The notes: generated from the sequence alone by a model not told the origin. Shown: positions 33,998 to 44,357, counted from the first letter of the stretch. The stretch: DNA of 64,000 nucleotides from Rubrimonas cliftonensis (GCF_900107585.1 NZ_FNQM01000002.1:124001-188000); one strand, 5' to 3'. Made by a program: numbers and translations.

Positions 33998-35113
33998 TCA
34001 GTCGGCGTCGAAGAGGATCATGTCGTCGCGCGCCCAGCCCGCCGTCACGGCGGCGCCGGGGGCGTGGCGGGCGTGCGCGCCTGGGTCGCGGTCGATGGCG
34101 CGCAGGCGGGCGCCGCCCATGGTCGGCAGGCGCAGTTCGTAGAGGATGCGGTCGCCCTCGAAGATCGCGTCCTCGACCAGCGCAGGCGCCGCCGCGTGGC
34201 AGCCCGCCGGCGTCGCGCCGGCGCCGGCCAGCCGCACCCGGTCGGCCCGCAGCGACCCGCGGGCGCGGGCGCCCGGCGCGGGGGCGGCGCGGCCCGCCGG
34301 CGCGCGGCCCGGCAGTGTCGCGCCGGCGATCGCCAGCGCCGGCCCTTCGGCGGCGACGCCGTCGAGAAACGCGCCGACGCCGAGGAAGCCGGCGACGAAC
34401 GCGTGCGCCGGCTCGCGCCACAGCGTCTCGGGGTCGGCGTCCTGCAGGATGCGGCCCTGGTCCATCACGATCACCCGGTCCGACATCACCAGCGCCTCGC
34501 GCTGGTCGTGGGTGACGTTGATCGTGGTCACGCCCAGCTCGCGCTGGATGCGGCGAAACTCCAGCTGCATCTCCTCGCGCAGCTTGGCGTCGAGCGCGGC
34601 CAGCGGCTCGTCGAGCAGCAGCAGCTCCGGCTCGAACACCAGCGCGCGGGCGATGGCGACGCGCTGCTGCTGGCCGCCCGACAGCTCATGCGGCCGCCGC
34701 GCGCCGAGCCCGTCGAGCCGGACCAGAGACAGGAACCGCGCGACGCGCGCAGGAATGTCGCGCGCGTCCCAGCGGCGCATCCTGAGCGGAAACGCCACGT
34801 TCTCCGCCGCCGTCATGTGCGGAAAGAGCGCCAGGCGCTGGAACACCATGCCGACCGAGCGCCGGTGCGGAGGGATCGCCTCGACGGGGCGGCCGTAGAG
34901 CCGCAGCCGCCCGGCGTCGGGCGCCTCGAAGCCCGCGATCAGCCGCAGCAGGGTGGACTTGCCCGAGCCGGACGGGCCGAGGACGGTGAGGAAGCGGCCG
35001 GCCTCAAGCCGGAAGCTCGCCTCCGCGAGCGCGGCCACGTCGCCATAGCGCCGCGACACGCCCTCCGCTTCGACCGCCGGCGCGACGGATGGTGCAGCGC
35101 TCGTCGGCTTCAT
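33998..35113 (-). CDS. ABC importer ATPase (PotA-like)
   Basis: A 371-residue ATP-binding subunit. Walker A GPSGSGKST is at residues 46-54, the Q-loop MVFQRLALFPHM, signature LSGGQQQR, Walker B LLLLDEPLAALD and H-loop VTHDQREAL. The C-terminal regulatory part (from about residue 240) is Ala/Gly-rich and ends in a TOBE-like fold (AAVTAGWARDDMILFDAD). It is the second gene of its operon, 67 bp after the SDR. Confidence 0.92.
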   Translation of the reverse strand: MKPTSAAPSVAPAVEAEGVSRRYGDVAALAEASFRLEAGRFLTVLGPSGSGKSTLLRLIAGFEAPDAGRLRLYGRPVEAIPPHRRSVGMVFQRLALFPHMTAAENVAFPLRMRRWDARDIPARVARFLSLVRLDGLGARRPHELSGGQQQRVAIARALVFEPELLLLDEPLAALDAKLREEMQLEFRRIQRELGVTTINVTHDQREALVMSDRVIVMDQGRILQDADPETLWREPAHAFVAGFLGVGAFLDGVAAEGPALAIAGATLPGRAPAGRAAPAPGARARGSLRADRVRLAGAGATPAGCHAAAPALVEDAIFEGDRILYELRLPTMGGARLRAIDRDPGAHARHAPGAAVTAGWARDDMILFDAD

Positions 35114-35180
35114 GGTCGGACCCCGGAGATGCCTGAATCATGTTCGCCGCCTGCGCACGGGTGTCAACGCCGCGCGCGGC

Positions 35181-35951
35181 CTAGATCGATGCGAGGTAGC
35201 CGCCGTCCACGCCGAGGCACTGGCCGGTGACGTAGGCCGCCGCGTCCGAACACAGGAACACCGCTGCGCCGCCGAGATCCTCGACCGCGCCGAAGCGGCC
35301 CATGGGGATCCTGTCCAGCATCGCCGCCGACCAGTCCGCGTCGGCGTAGAACGGCTCGGTGAGCGCGGTGCGGAAATAGCCGGGCGCGATCCCGTTCACC
35401 CGCACGCCCTGGGGCGCCCATTCCGCCGAGAGCGCCCGCGTCAGGCCCAGCAGCCCGGACTTCGACGCCGTGTAGGGCGCCGCCGTCGGCACGCCGACGA
35501 AGGACGTCAGCGAGCAGACGTTCAGGATCGCGCCGCGACGGCCGCCGGCGATCATCGACCGCGCCGCGGCCTGCGCGAGGAAGAAGGCGCCGCGCAGGTT
35601 GACGTCCACGATCCGGTCCCACAGCGCCTCGTCGACGTCGAGCGACGGCCTGACCTCCTCGACGCCGGCGTTGTTGATCAGGATGTCGAGCGGACCGAGC
35701 GCGGCCTCCGCCGCCGCGATCGCCGTTTCGGCGGCGCCCGCGGCGGAGACGTCGTGTTCGAGGGTCTCGGCGCGGCGGCCGGCGGCGCGGACGGCGGCGG
35801 CGGCGGCGTCCAGCGCGCTCCTGCCGCGCGCTGTGAGGGCCACGTCGGCGCCCGCCTCAGCCAGCGCGACCGCGAGCGCGGCGCCGATGCCGCGGCTCGC
35901 GCCGCTGACGAGCGCGCGGCGGCCGGCGAGGTTGAAGGATGAAGCGATCAT
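35181..35951 (-). CDS. Short-chain dehydrogenase/reductase heading an importer operon
   Basis: A 256-residue classical SDR close to FabG/gluconate 5-dehydrogenase types. Motifs: VSGASRGIGAALA (TGxxxGIG variant with serine first), NNAGVEE, catalytic serine in LNVCSLTSFVG, YTASKSGLLGLTRAL (YxxxK) and the C-terminal GQCLGVDGGYLASI typical of tetrameric SDRs. An arginine after beta-2 (LTARGRS) suggests NADP or dual use, by inference. It is the first gene of the operon that ends with the HisD-like enzyme, so both probably oxidise the imported substrate or its stereoisomer. Confidence 0.9.
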   Translation of the reverse strand: MIASSFNLAGRRALVSGASRGIGAALAVALAEAGADVALTARGRSALDAAAAAVRAAGRRAETLEHDVSAAGAAETAIAAAEAALGPLDILINNAGVEEVRPSLDVDEALWDRIVDVNLRGAFFLAQAAARSMIAGGRRGAILNVCSLTSFVGVPTAAPYTASKSGLLGLTRALSAEWAPQGVRVNGIAPGYFRTALTEPFYADADWSAAMLDRIPMGRFGAVEDLGGAAVFLCSDAAAYVTGQCLGVDGGYLASI

Positions 35952-36072
35952 GCCGGGGCGACCTCTCTGCTGGCGCGGAGGGATCGGACGACAGCCTGGC
36001 TCCCGGCGTCAAGGCTCGACCGACGCGCCGCCGCGCGTCGGTCCGAGGGGGTCGCAGGCCCCGCCCGCCGCG

Positions 36073-37101
36073 TCAGGCTCGGGGGTCCAGCAGCTTGGCG
36101 AAGACGGCGTTGCGGGTGACGACGCCGGCGAGCGCGCCGTCCGCGACGACGCCGATGGGCCGGTCCGCGTCGATCAGCGCCTGCATCACGTCGGCGATGG
36201 GCGTGTCCGGCGTCACGCTCGTCTCCGGCGTCGCGCCGTTGGCGGCGGTCATCACGTCGCGGGCGCAGAGCACGCCGAGCGGGTTCATGTGCGCGACGAA
36301 GTCGGCGACGTAGTCGTTGACGGGGTTGGAGAAGATCTCCTGCGGCGCGCCGTGCTGGATGATCCGCCCGCCCTCCATGATCGCGATGCGGTCGCCCAGC
36401 TTGAACGCCTCGTCGAGATCGTGGCTGACGAAGATGATCGTCCGCTTCAAGCTGCGCTGCAGCTCCAGCAGCTCGTCCTGCAGCCGGGCGCGGATCAGTG
36501 GGTCGAGCGCCGAGAACGGTTCGTCCATAAGCAGGATCGGCGCCTCGGTGACGAAGGCGCGCGCGAGGCCGACGCGCTGCTGCATGCCCCCCGACAGCTC
36601 GCCCACCTTGCGCTCCGCCCAGTCCCTGAGGCCAACCAGCGCCAGCTGTGCGTCGACGCGCGCCTCGCGCTCGGCCTTCGGCGTTCCGCCGAGCTCGAGC
36701 CCGAGGCCGACATTCTCGCGCACCGAGCGCCATGGCAGCAGCCCGAACTGCTGGAACACCATGGCGATGGCGTCCAGGCGCATCCGGCGCAGGGTGCGGG
36801 CGTCGGCGTGGGTGACGTCCACCATCTCAGCGCCGTCCCGCACGCGCACCGCGCCGCGCGCCACCGGGTTCAGCCCGTTGACCGCGCGCAGCAGCGTCGA
36901 CTTGCCCGAGCCGGACAGCCCCATCAGCACGAGGATCTTGCCCGCGCCGACCTCCAGCGTGCAGTCGTGCACGCCCAGCACCTGCCCCGTCGCCGCCTCC
37001 ACCTCGGCGCGGCTCCGGCCTTCGTCCATCAGCGGCAGCGCGGCGGCGGGGTCGTCGCCGAAGACGATGGAGACGTTGTCGAAGGCGACCGCGGCGTCCA
37101 T
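36073..37101 (-). CDS. choV: Choline/betaine ABC importer ATPase with CBS-like C-terminus
   Basis: A 342-residue ProV/OpuAA-type ATPase. Unlike the PotA types here it has the long N-terminal insert (DEGRSRAEVEAATGQVLGVHD) typical of choline importers, then Walker A GLSGSGKST (residues 61-69), LLPWRSVRENVGLGLEL, LSGGMQQR, ILLMDEPFSALDPLIR and VSHDLDEAF. The C-terminal region (CARDVMTAANG to FAKLLDP) is a CBS-type module that in ProV-like proteins senses ionic strength. Its start overlaps the permease stop by one base. It forms an operon with choW and choX, facing the bet genes. Confidence 0.93.
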   Translation of the reverse strand: MDAAVAFDNVSIVFGDDPAAALPLMDEGRSRAEVEAATGQVLGVHDCTLEVGAGKILVLMGLSGSGKSTLLRAVNGLNPVARGAVRVRDGAEMVDVTHADARTLRRMRLDAIAMVFQQFGLLPWRSVRENVGLGLELGGTPKAEREARVDAQLALVGLRDWAERKVGELSGGMQQRVGLARAFVTEAPILLMDEPFSALDPLIRARLQDELLELQRSLKRTIIFVSHDLDEAFKLGDRIAIMEGGRIIQHGAPQEIFSNPVNDYVADFVAHMNPLGVLCARDVMTAANGATPETSVTPDTPIADVMQALIDADRPIGVVADGALAGVVTRNAVFAKLLDPRA

Positions 37102-37937
37102 CAGCTTCTCCTCCCGACATGCAGCATCCGGTCCAGCATGATCGCGACCACGACGATCACGAAGCCCGATTCGAAGCCGAGCGCGGTGTTCACCTGGTTC
37201 AGCGCGCGCACCACCGGCACGCCCAGCCCGTCCGCGCCCACCAGCGCCGCCACCACCACCATCGACAGCGACAGCATGATGGTCTGGTTCAGCCCGGCCA
37301 TGATCTGCGGGAAGGCGTAGGGCAGCTCCACCTTGAGGAGCGTCTGCGTGGGCGTCGCCCCGAAGGCGCGCGCGGCCTCCAGCAGCGGCTGCGGCGTCGA
37401 GGCGACCCCGAGATAGGTCAGCCTTATCGGCGCCGGCAGCACGAAGATCACCGTCGCGATCAGCCCCGGCGTCATGCCGATGCCGAAGAACACGATGGCG
37501 GGAATAAGATAGACGAAGGTCGGCAGGGTCTGCATCAGGTCGAGCACCGGCCTCAGATAGCCGTACATGCGCGGCCGGTGCGCGGCGGCGATGCCCACCG
37601 GCACCCCGATCGCCATGCACACGACGCAGGCCGAGAGCACCAGCGTCAGGCTCTCCGTCGTCTCCTCCCAGTAATCCTGGTTGAGGATGAACAGGAAGCC
37701 CAAGCCGATGAACAGGCAGGTCTTCCAGTTGCGCTGGAGCGCCCAGGTCAGCGCGACGAAGGCGGCGATGACGATGAGCGGATGCGGCGTCTGCAGCACC
37801 CAGAGGATGCCGTCGATCAGCGCGTCCATCGCGTCGGAGAGGCCGTCGAAGAACCAGTCGCCGTTGTCCCGCAGCCAGTCGAAGACCGCGCTTGCGGTCT
37901 TGCCGACCGGGATCTTGGCGTCGCTCAGCCACTCCAT
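37101..37937 (-). CDS. choW: Choline/betaine ABC importer permease
   Basis: A 278-residue ProW/ChoW-type permease with a hydrophilic N-terminus (MEWLSDAKIPVGKTASAVFDWLRDN), about six membrane segments and characteristic stretches RPVLDLMQTLPTFVYLIPAIVFFGIG and the EAA loop LLEAARAFGATPTQTLLKVELPYAFPQIMAGLNQTIMLSLSMVVVAALVG. The length and the single permease per operon fit the ChoXWV system. It lies 81 bp downstream of choX and overlaps choV by one base. Confidence 0.93.
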   Translation of the reverse strand: MEWLSDAKIPVGKTASAVFDWLRDNGDWFFDGLSDAMDALIDGILWVLQTPHPLIVIAAFVALTWALQRNWKTCLFIGLGFLFILNQDYWEETTESLTLVLSACVVCMAIGVPVGIAAAHRPRMYGYLRPVLDLMQTLPTFVYLIPAIVFFGIGMTPGLIATVIFVLPAPIRLTYLGVASTPQPLLEAARAFGATPTQTLLKVELPYAFPQIMAGLNQTIMLSLSMVVVAALVGADGLGVPVVRALNQVNTALGFESGFVIVVVAIMLDRMLHVGRRS

Positions 37938-38018
37938 GGGCGGTCTCCGTGCGGGCGGGTTCGGGGGAGGGGGCCGGCCCCGGGCGCGCCGGAGCCAGTC
38001 TCAGGGCGTCGGCGGGGC

Positions 38019-38936
38019 TCAGAGGCCGAGTTCGGCCCTGACCGCGGCCAGGCCGTCGCCGCTGTCGATGGTCGTCACGCCGTCGAGCCAGCCGTCGAGA
38101 ACCTGCGGGTTCTCCTTGAGCCAGGCCAGGGTGGCGTCCTCGGGGTCCTCGCCCGCGTCGAGGATCTCGCCCATGATGCGGTTCTCCATGGCGAGGGTGA
38201 ACTTCATGTTCTTGAGCAGCCGCCCGACATTGGGGCACTCGTCGACGTAGCCCTTGCGCGTGACGGTGTAGACCACGCCTTCGCCGCCGAAGAAGTCCTC
38301 GCCGCCGGTGAGATACTTCAGCGAGAAGTTGGCGTTCATCGGGTGCGGCTCCCAGCCGAGGAACACCACAGGCTCCTGCTTCTCGTAGGCGCGTCGCACC
38401 TGCGCAAGCATGCCCTGCTCGGAGCTTTCCACGATGTCGAAGCCGTCGAGGCCGAACCTGCCCTCCTCGGTGAGCGACACGAGGTAGGTGTTGCCCTCGT
38501 TGCCCGCCTCGATGCCATAGATCTTTTCGTCCAGTTCGTCGCGGAACTTCGCGATGTCGGCGTAGGTCTTGAGGCCGGCCTCCCAGGCGTAGGTTGGCGT
38601 CGCGAGCGTGTACTTGGTGCCTTCGAGGTTAACCGCGACCTGCTCGATCGTCCCCCGCTCCAGATAGGGCGCGATGGCGCCGTTCTGCGCCGGGATCCAG
38701 TTGCCGAGGAACACGTCGAGGTCGTCGTTCTCCAGCGAGGCGAACGTCACCGGCACCGACAGCACCTTGACGTCGACCTCGTAGCCGAGCGCCTCCAGCA
38801 CATGCTTGGCGGTGGCGGTGGTCGTGGTGATGTCGGTCCAGCCGACGTCGGAGAACACGACCTCGTCGCAATCGGCGGATGCAGCCGTCGCGGCGCATGC
38901 CAGCGCCAGCGCGGACACGGTGGTCCAGACCCTCAT
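38019..38936 (-). CDS. choX: Choline/betaine periplasmic binding protein
   Basis: A 305-residue OpuAC/ChoX-type binding protein. The signal peptide ends near AASA-DC. The family opening VVFSDVGWTDITTTTATAKHVLEALGY, VFLGNWIPAQNGAI and FLGWEPHPMNANFSLKYLTGG (aromatic cage region) are typical of choline-specific ChoX. A cysteine pair (DCDE near the N-terminus and DECPN) matches the disulphide of ChoX. First gene of choXWV, divergent from betI across the BetI palindrome. Confidence 0.95.
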   Translation of the reverse strand: MRVWTTVSALALACAATAASADCDEVVFSDVGWTDITTTTATAKHVLEALGYEVDVKVLSVPVTFASLENDDLDVFLGNWIPAQNGAIAPYLERGTIEQVAVNLEGTKYTLATPTYAWEAGLKTYADIAKFRDELDEKIYGIEAGNEGNTYLVSLTEEGRFGLDGFDIVESSEQGMLAQVRRAYEKQEPVVFLGWEPHPMNANFSLKYLTGGEDFFGGEGVVYTVTRKGYVDECPNVGRLLKNMKFTLAMENRIMGEILDAGEDPEDATLAWLKENPQVLDGWLDGVTTIDSGDGLAAVRAELGL

Positions 38937-38979
38937 TGTCGCACTCCCTGTTGCTTGATGGCGTTAACGCTGGGGGAAG

Positions 38980-38999
38980 TTGATTGACTAGTCAAGCAA
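38980..38999. promoter_or_regulatory. BetI operator between choX and betI
   Basis: The 20-base element TTGATTGACTAGTCAAGCAA is palindromic except for one base pair and matches the TTGATTGA-spacer-TCAATCAA shape known for BetI sites. An extra half-site ttgcttga lies at 38951-38958, and a perfect dyad gcgttaacgc at 38961-38970. The site lies between the two divergent starts, so BetI can repress both choXWV and its own operon until choline is present. Confidence 0.85.
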
Positions 39000-39054
39000 T
39001 AATCTGCCACCGTGTCGGCGGCCGGTCGCAGGCCGGGCGGCGCGGGAGCGTGGA

Positions 39055-39639
39055 ATGCCGAGAATTGGGATGAAGCCGATCCGCCGCGCGAGCCTCGTCG
39101 AGGCGGCCATCGCGGAGATCGGCGACAGCGGGTCGCTCAACGTCACCGTGAGCCGCATCGCGCAGCGCGCGGGCGTCTCCAGCGCGCTCGCGCACCATTA
39201 TTTCGGCACGAAGGAGAGCATCCTCCTCTCCGCGATGCGCCACATCCTCTCGGTCTATTCGGCCGACGTGCGCGCCGCGCTGGCCGGCGCCGCCGACCAT
39301 CGCGGGCGCGTCGAGGCGGTCGTCCGCGCCAGCTTCGCGCCTGAGCAGTTCCGCCCTGCGGTCATCTCGGCGTGGCTGATGTTCTACGTCGGCGCCCAGC
39401 GCTCGCCCGAGACGGCGCGGCTGCTGGCGATCTACAAGCGCCGCCTGCGCTCGAACCTGCTCGCCGGTCTCCGCCCGCTGGTGGGGCGCGAGGCGGAGCT
39501 CGCCGCGGAGGGCGTCGCGGCGCTGATCGACGGGCTCTATATCCGCCAGAGCCTCGCCCGCGGCGCCCCGCCAGACTCCGCGGAGGCGACGGCGGTGGTG
39601 CTCGACTACGTCAACAGGGTTCTGGGGAGCCGTCCATGA
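39055..39639 (+). CDS. betI: BetI, choline-responsive TetR-family repressor
   Basis: A 194-residue TetR-type repressor. The helix-turn-helix is SRIAQRAGVSSALAHHYFGTKESILL and the opening GMKPIRRASLVEAAIAEIGDSG matches BetI closely, including the FRPAVISAWLMFYVGAQRSPETARLLAIYKRRLRSNL core and ALIDGLYIRQSL near the end. GGAG lies seven bases before the ATG. It is the first gene of betI-betC-betB-betA and overlaps betC by four bases, the classic choline-sulfate locus order in alphaproteobacteria. Confidence 0.95.
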   Translation: MPRIGMKPIRRASLVEAAIAEIGDSGSLNVTVSRIAQRAGVSSALAHHYFGTKESILLSAMRHILSVYSADVRAALAGAADHRGRVEAVVRASFAPEQFRPAVISAWLMFYVGAQRSPETARLLAIYKRRLRSNLLAGLRPLVGREAELAAEGVAALIDGLYIRQSLARGAPPDSAEATAVVLDYVNRVLGSRP

Positions 39640-41144
39640 CGCAACCCGACATCCTGATCCTGATGGTGGACCAGCTCAACGGGACGCTGTTTCCCGACGG
39701 CCCCGCCGAGTGGTTGCACGCGCCCAACCTGCGGCGGCTGGCCGAACGCTCGACGCGCTTCGCCAACGCCTACACCGCCTCGCCGCTGTGCGCGCCGGGG
39801 CGGGCCTCGTTCATGACCGGCCAGCTTCCCTCGCGCACCGGCGTCTACGACAACGCCGCGGAGTTCTGTTCGGCGATCCCGACCTTCGCGCATCACCTGC
39901 GCCGCGCCGGCTGGCGCACCTGCCTGTCGGGCAAGATGCATTTCGTCGGGCCCGACCAGCTCCACGGCTTCGAGGAGCGCCCGACGACCGACATCTATCC
40001 CGCCGATTTCGGCTGGACGCCCGACTACCGCAGGCCGGGCGAGCGCATCGACTGGTGGTATCACAACATGGGCTCGGTCACCGGCGCCGGCGTCGCCGAG
40101 ATCACCAACCAGATGGAGTATGACGACGAGGTGGCGCACCACGCCGTCGCGAAGATCTACGACTACGCGCGCGGCCATGACCCGCGGCCATGGATGCTGA
40201 CGGTCAGCTTCACCCACCCCCACGACCCCTATGTGGCGCGGCGGCGGTTCTGGGATCTCTACGAAAACTGCGACCACCTGCCGCCCGACGTGCCGGCGAT
40301 GGACTACGAGGCGCATGACGCCCATTCGAAGCGCATCTTCGACGCCAACGACTGGCGCGGCTACACGATCACGGAAGACCACATCCGCCGCGCCCGCCGA
40401 GCCTATTTCGCCAACATCAGCTATCTCGACGAGAAGATCGGCGCGATTCTCGCCGCGCTGGAGGCGACGCGGCGGGAGGCGGTCGTGCTCTTCGTCTCCG
40501 ACCACGGCGACATGCTCGGCGAGCGCGGGCTGTGGTTCAAGATGAGCTTCTACGAGGGCTCCTCGCGCGTGCCGCTGATGATCGCGGCGCCGGGGATGGC
40601 GCCGGGGCGGGTGGATGCGCCGGTCTCGACCATCGACGTCGCGCCGACCCTGTGCGACCTCGCCGGCGTCGACCTCTCGGAGGTGTCGCCCTGGACCGAC
40701 GGCGAGAGCCTCGTCGCGCTCGGCGCCGGGGGGCGGCGCGAGAGCCCCGTGGCGATGGAGTACGCCGCCGAGGCCTCCTACGCGCCGCTCGTGGCGCTTC
40801 GCCAGGGGCGCTGGAAGTTCACCCGCTGCGCGCTCGACCCCGACCAGCTCTTCGACCTAGAGGCCGACCCGCACGAGCTGACCGACCTCGCCGCCGACCC
40901 GGCCCACGCCGGGACGCTGGCGGCGTTCTCGGCGATGGCGCAGGCCCGCTGGGATCTCGCCCGCTTCGACGCCGAAGTGCGCGAGAGCCAGGCGCGGCGC
41001 CGGGTGGTGTACGAGGCGCTGCGCAACGGCGCCTACTTCCCGTGGGACCACCAGCCGCTCCAGCGCGCCTCCGAGCGCTACATGCGCAACCACATGGACC
41101 TCAACGTGGTCGAGGAGAACGCCCGCTTCCCGCGCGGCGAGTGA
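39636..41144 (+). CDS. betC: Choline sulfatase
   Basis: A 502-residue type I sulfatase that releases choline from choline-O-sulfate. The formylglycine motif CAPGR is at Cys52-Arg56 ([19 protein letters not shown]). Metal residues are seen in ILMVDQLNG and [29 protein letters not shown], and the C-terminus [24 protein letters not shown] is the extended tail specific to choline sulfatases, which helps form the tetramer and close the active site. No signal peptide, so it is cytoplasmic. Activation needs a formylglycine-generating enzyme or anaerobic maturase, not found nearby. Confidence 0.96.
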   Translation: MTQPDILILMVDQLNGTLFPDGPAEWLHAPNLRRLAERSTRFANAYTASPLCAPGRASFMTGQLPSRTGVYDNAAEFCSAIPTFAHHLRRAGWRTCLSGKMHFVGPDQLHGFEERPTTDIYPADFGWTPDYRRPGERIDWWYHNMGSVTGAGVAEITNQMEYDDEVAHHAVAKIYDYARGHDPRPWMLTVSFTHPHDPYVARRRFWDLYENCDHLPPDVPAMDYEAHDAHSKRIFDANDWRGYTITEDHIRRARRAYFANISYLDEKIGAILAALEATRREAVVLFVSDHGDMLGERGLWFKMSFYEGSSRVPLMIAAPGMAPGRVDAPVSTIDVAPTLCDLAGVDLSEVSPWTDGESLVALGAGGRRESPVAMEYAAEASYAPLVALRQGRWKFTRCALDPDQLFDLEADPHELTDLAADPAHAGTLAAFSAMAQARWDLARFDAEVRESQARRRVVYEALRNGAYFPWDHQPLQRASERYMRNHMDLNVVEENARFPRGE

Positions 41145-41199
41145 TCCCGCGCCGACGCCCCCACCCTCCGACACGCCCCAATCCACCGGGAGACCCGCC

Positions 41200-42684
41200 A
41201 TGCGCGACGACACCCCTGCAAGGCCGCTCCGGGCGCAGCCCGCAGCCAGCCACTTCGTGAACGGCGCGCCGCTTGAGGACGCGGCCGGCGCCGCCATCGC
41301 GGTGATCCATCCAGGCGACGGCGAAGCCGTCGCCGAGGTGCGCGCCGCCACGCCCGGCGTGCTGGGCGCCGCGCTCGAAGCCGCCGGCGCGGCCCAGCCC
41401 GGCTGGGCCGCGCTTGGCGGGGCCGGGCGCGGGCGCATCCTGCGCCGCGCCGCCGACCTCATCCGCGCCCGCAACCGCGAACTCTCGATCCTGGAGACGC
41501 TCGACACCGGCAAGCCGCTGTCGGAGACGCTGGTGGCCGACGCGGCCTCCGGCGCCGACGCGCTGGAGCATTTTGGCGCGCTGGCGGCCGATCTTTCCGG
41601 CGAGCACGTCCCCCTGCCGGGCGGCGACTTCGCCTACACGCTGCGCGAGCCGCTGGGCGTCTGCGCCGGGCTCGGCGCCTGGAACTACCCGATGCAGATC
41701 GCCTGCTGGAAGGCCGCGCCGGCGCTCGCCTGCGGCAACGCCATGGTGTTCAAGCCGTCCGAGACCACGCCGCTTTCGGCGCTGAGGCTCGCCGAGATCC
41801 TGCTGGAGGCCGGCGTCCCGCCGGGCGTCTTCAGCGTCGTGCAGGGGCTGGGGGACGTCGGCGCCGCGCTGGCCACCGATCCGCGCGTCGCCAAGGTCTC
41901 CCTCACCGGCTCGGCCGCCACCGGGCGGCGCGTCTACGCCGCCGCCGCCGGGCACATGAAGCACGTCACCATGGAGCTTGGCGGCAAGTCGCCGATGATC
42001 GTGTTCGAGGACGCGGATCTCGACGCCGCCGTGTCCGGCGCGATCCTCGGCAACTTCTACAGCGCCGGACAGATCTGCTCCAACGGCACGCGCGTCTTCG
42101 TGCATGCCTCGCTGCGCGAGGCGTTCCTCGAGCGCCTGGCCGCGCGGATCGAGGCCGGCGTCGTCATGGGCGACCCGCTGGACGAGGCGACGAATTTCGG
42201 CCCGCTGGTCTCGGAACGCCAGCGCGGGATCGTCGAGGGCTACGTCGCGAAGGGCCTCGCCGAGGGCGCGCGGCTCGTCTGCGGCGGCGCCCGCGTCGAA
42301 CGCCCCGGCTTCTGGTTCGCCCCCACCGTGTTCGCCGACGTGAGCGACGCGATGACCATCGCGCGCGAGGAGATCTTCGGCCCTGTGATGGCGGTGCTGG
42401 ACTTCGAGGCCGAGGACGAGGCCGTGGCCCGCGCCAACGCCACGCCCTACGGGCTGGCGGCGGGGCTCTACACCCGCGACCTCGCCCGCGCCCACCGCGT
42501 CGCGGGCGCGCTTCAGGCCGGGATCGTCTGGGTGAACGCCTACAACCTCACGCCCGTCTCGGTCCCGTTCGGCGGCGTGAAGGCGTCGGGCGTCGGGCGC
42601 GAGAACGGCCGCGCGGCGCTCGCGCACTATTCCCAGACCAAGACGGTCTACGTCGCCGCCGGCGGCGTGGACGCCCCCTTCTGA
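41200..42684 (+). CDS. betB: Betaine aldehyde dehydrogenase
   Basis: A 494-residue NAD(P)-dependent aldehyde dehydrogenase that oxidises betaine aldehyde to glycine betaine. Catalytic residues: Glu259 in MELGGKSP and Cys293 in [45 protein letters not shown] is the BetB-type cofactor-binding stretch, and [13 protein letters not shown] and the C-terminal [15 protein letters not shown] are conserved. An N-terminal extension of about 15 residues precedes the usual start of homology. GGGAG lies upstream of the ATG. Third gene of the bet operon. Confidence 0.96.
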   Translation: MRDDTPARPLRAQPAASHFVNGAPLEDAAGAAIAVIHPGDGEAVAEVRAATPGVLGAALEAAGAAQPGWAALGGAGRGRILRRAADLIRARNRELSILETLDTGKPLSETLVADAASGADALEHFGALAADLSGEHVPLPGGDFAYTLREPLGVCAGLGAWNYPMQIACWKAAPALACGNAMVFKPSETTPLSALRLAEILLEAGVPPGVFSVVQGLGDVGAALATDPRVAKVSLTGSAATGRRVYAAAAGHMKHVTMELGGKSPMIVFEDADLDAAVSGAILGNFYSAGQICSNGTRVFVHASLREAFLERLAARIEAGVVMGDPLDEATNFGPLVSERQRGIVEGYVAKGLAEGARLVCGGARVERPGFWFAPTVFADVSDAMTIAREEIFGPVMAVLDFEAEDEAVARANATPYGLAAGLYTRDLARAHRVAGALQAGIVWVNAYNLTPVSVPFGGVKASGVGRENGRAALAHYSQTKTVYVAAGGVDAPF

Positions 42685-42698
42685 GCGAGGCGAGAGCG

Positions 42699-44357
42699 AT
42701 GCAGGCGGATTACGTGATCGTCGGCGCCGGCTCGGCCGGCTGCGCCATGGCCTTCAGGCTGGCGGAGGCCGGGCGCTCGGTGCTGGTGATCGAGCATGGC
42801 GGGACCGACTGGGGCCCGTTCATCCAGATGCCGGCCGCGCTCAGCTACCCCATGAACATGGCGCGCTATGACTGGGGCTTCTCGTCGGAGCCCGAGCCGC
42901 ATCTCGGCGGCCGCAGGCTGGTCACGCCGCGCGGAAAAGTGGTCGGCGGCTCGTCCTCGATCAACGGCATGGTCTATGTGCGCGGCCATGCGCGCGACTT
43001 CGACCACTGGGCGGAGTCGGGCGCCGAGGGCTGGAGCTACGCCGACGTGCTGCCCTATTTCCGCCGCATGGAGCATTGGCATGACGGCGGCCATGGCGGC
43101 GACCCGGCCTGGCGCGGGAGCGACGGCCCGCTCCACGTCACCCGCGGCCCCCGGCGCAACCCGCTGCATCACGCCTTCGTCGAGGCCGGCCGGCAGGCGG
43201 GCTACGGCGTGACGCCCGACTACAACGGCGCCCGGCAGGAGGGTTTCGGCCCGATGGAGCAGACCGTCTGGAAGGGCGTCCGCTGGTCCGCCGCCAACGC
43301 CTATCTCAAACCGGCGCTGAAGCGGGAGAACTGCGGCCTCGTGCGGGCCTTTGCGCGCCGCGTCGTGATCGAGCAGGGCCGCGCCGTCGGCGTGGAGGTC
43401 GAGCGCGGCGGCGCGGTCGAGGTGATCGGCGCCGGGCGCGAGGTGATCCTCGCCGCCTCCTCGATCAATTCCCCCAAGCTGCTGATGCTGTCGGGGATAG
43501 GCCCCGCGGCGCATCTGGCCGAGCACGGGATCGAGGCGGTCGCCGACCGGCCCGGCGTCGGCGCCAACCTTCAGGACCATCTGGAGGTCTACGCCCAGTT
43601 CGCCGCGAAGCGGCCGATCACGCTCTACCGCTACTGGAACCTGCTGGGCAAGGCGGCGATCGGGGCGCAGTGGCTGTTCACGAAGACCGGCCTCGGCGCC
43701 TCCAACCAGTTCGAGAGCGCGGCCTTCATCCGTTCCCGCGCCGGCGTTGAGTATCCCGACGTCCAGTATCACTTCCTGCCCATCGCCGTGCGCTACGACG
43801 GCAGGGCGGCGGCCGCCGGCCACGGCTTCCAGGCCCATGTCGGGCCGATGCGCTCGCCCTCGCGCGGGGCGGTGACGCTGCGCTCGGCCGACCCCGCCGA
43901 GGCCCCGCGGATCGTGTTCAACTACATGTCCACCGAGCAGGACTGGATCGACTTCCGCGCCTGCATCCGGCTGACGCGCGAGATCTTCGCCCAGCCGGCC
44001 ATGGCCGAGCACGTCAGGTTCGAGATCCAGCCGGGGCCGGGCGTGCAGAGCGACGACGAGATCGACGGCTTCATCCGCGAGCACGCCGAGAGCGCCTATC
44101 ATCCCTGCGGCACCTGCCGCATGGGCCGGCGCGACGACGCCGGGGCGGTGGTGGACCCCGAGTGCCGCGTGATCGGCGTGGACGGGCTGCGCGTGGCCGA
44201 CAGCTCGATCTTCCCGCGCATCACCAACGGCAATCTCAACGGCCCCTCGATCATGACCGGGGAGAAGGCCGCCGACCACATCCTCGGCCGCCAGCCGCCC
44301 GCCCGCGCCAACGACCGCCCGTGGCTCCACCCCGACTGGGAGAGCCGCCAGCGCTAG
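42699..44357 (+). CDS. betA: Choline dehydrogenase
   Basis: A 552-residue GMC oxidoreductase that oxidises choline to betaine aldehyde at the membrane with electrons passed to the respiratory chain. The FAD-binding Rossmann motif [21 protein letters not shown] is at the N-terminus, GMC signature 1 is [20 protein letters not shown] and signature 2 is [23 protein letters not shown]. The catalytic histidine is His468 in [12 protein letters not shown], followed by [21 protein letters not shown]. Length fits BetA (about 550). Last gene of the operon, 14 bp after betB. Confidence 0.96.
   Translation: MQADYVIVGAGSAGCAMAFRLAEAGRSVLVIEHGGTDWGPFIQMPAALSYPMNMARYDWGFSSEPEPHLGGRRLVTPRGKVVGGSSSINGMVYVRGHARDFDHWAESGAEGWSYADVLPYFRRMEHWHDGGHGGDPAWRGSDGPLHVTRGPRRNPLHHAFVEAGRQAGYGVTPDYNGARQEGFGPMEQTVWKGVRWSAANAYLKPALKRENCGLVRAFARRVVIEQGRAVGVEVERGGAVEVIGAGREVILAASSINSPKLLMLSGIGPAAHLAEHGIEAVADRPGVGANLQDHLEVYAQFAAKRPITLYRYWNLLGKAAIGAQWLFTKTGLGASNQFESAAFIRSRAGVEYPDVQYHFLPIAVRYDGRAAAAGHGFQAHVGPMRSPSRGAVTLRSADPAEAPRIVFNYMSTEQDWIDFRACIRLTREIFAQPAMAEHVRFEIQPGPGVQSDDEIDGFIREHAESAYHPCGTCRMGRRDDAGAVVDPECRVIGVDGLRVADSSIFPRITNGNLNGPSIMTGEKAADHILGRQPPARANDRPWLHPDWESRQR

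Noticed and set aside
36073-38238. A single large protein including ChoV and an upstream segment
   Set aside because: The upstream part overlaps choW and choX out of frame; ATG 37101 is the ChoV start by homology.
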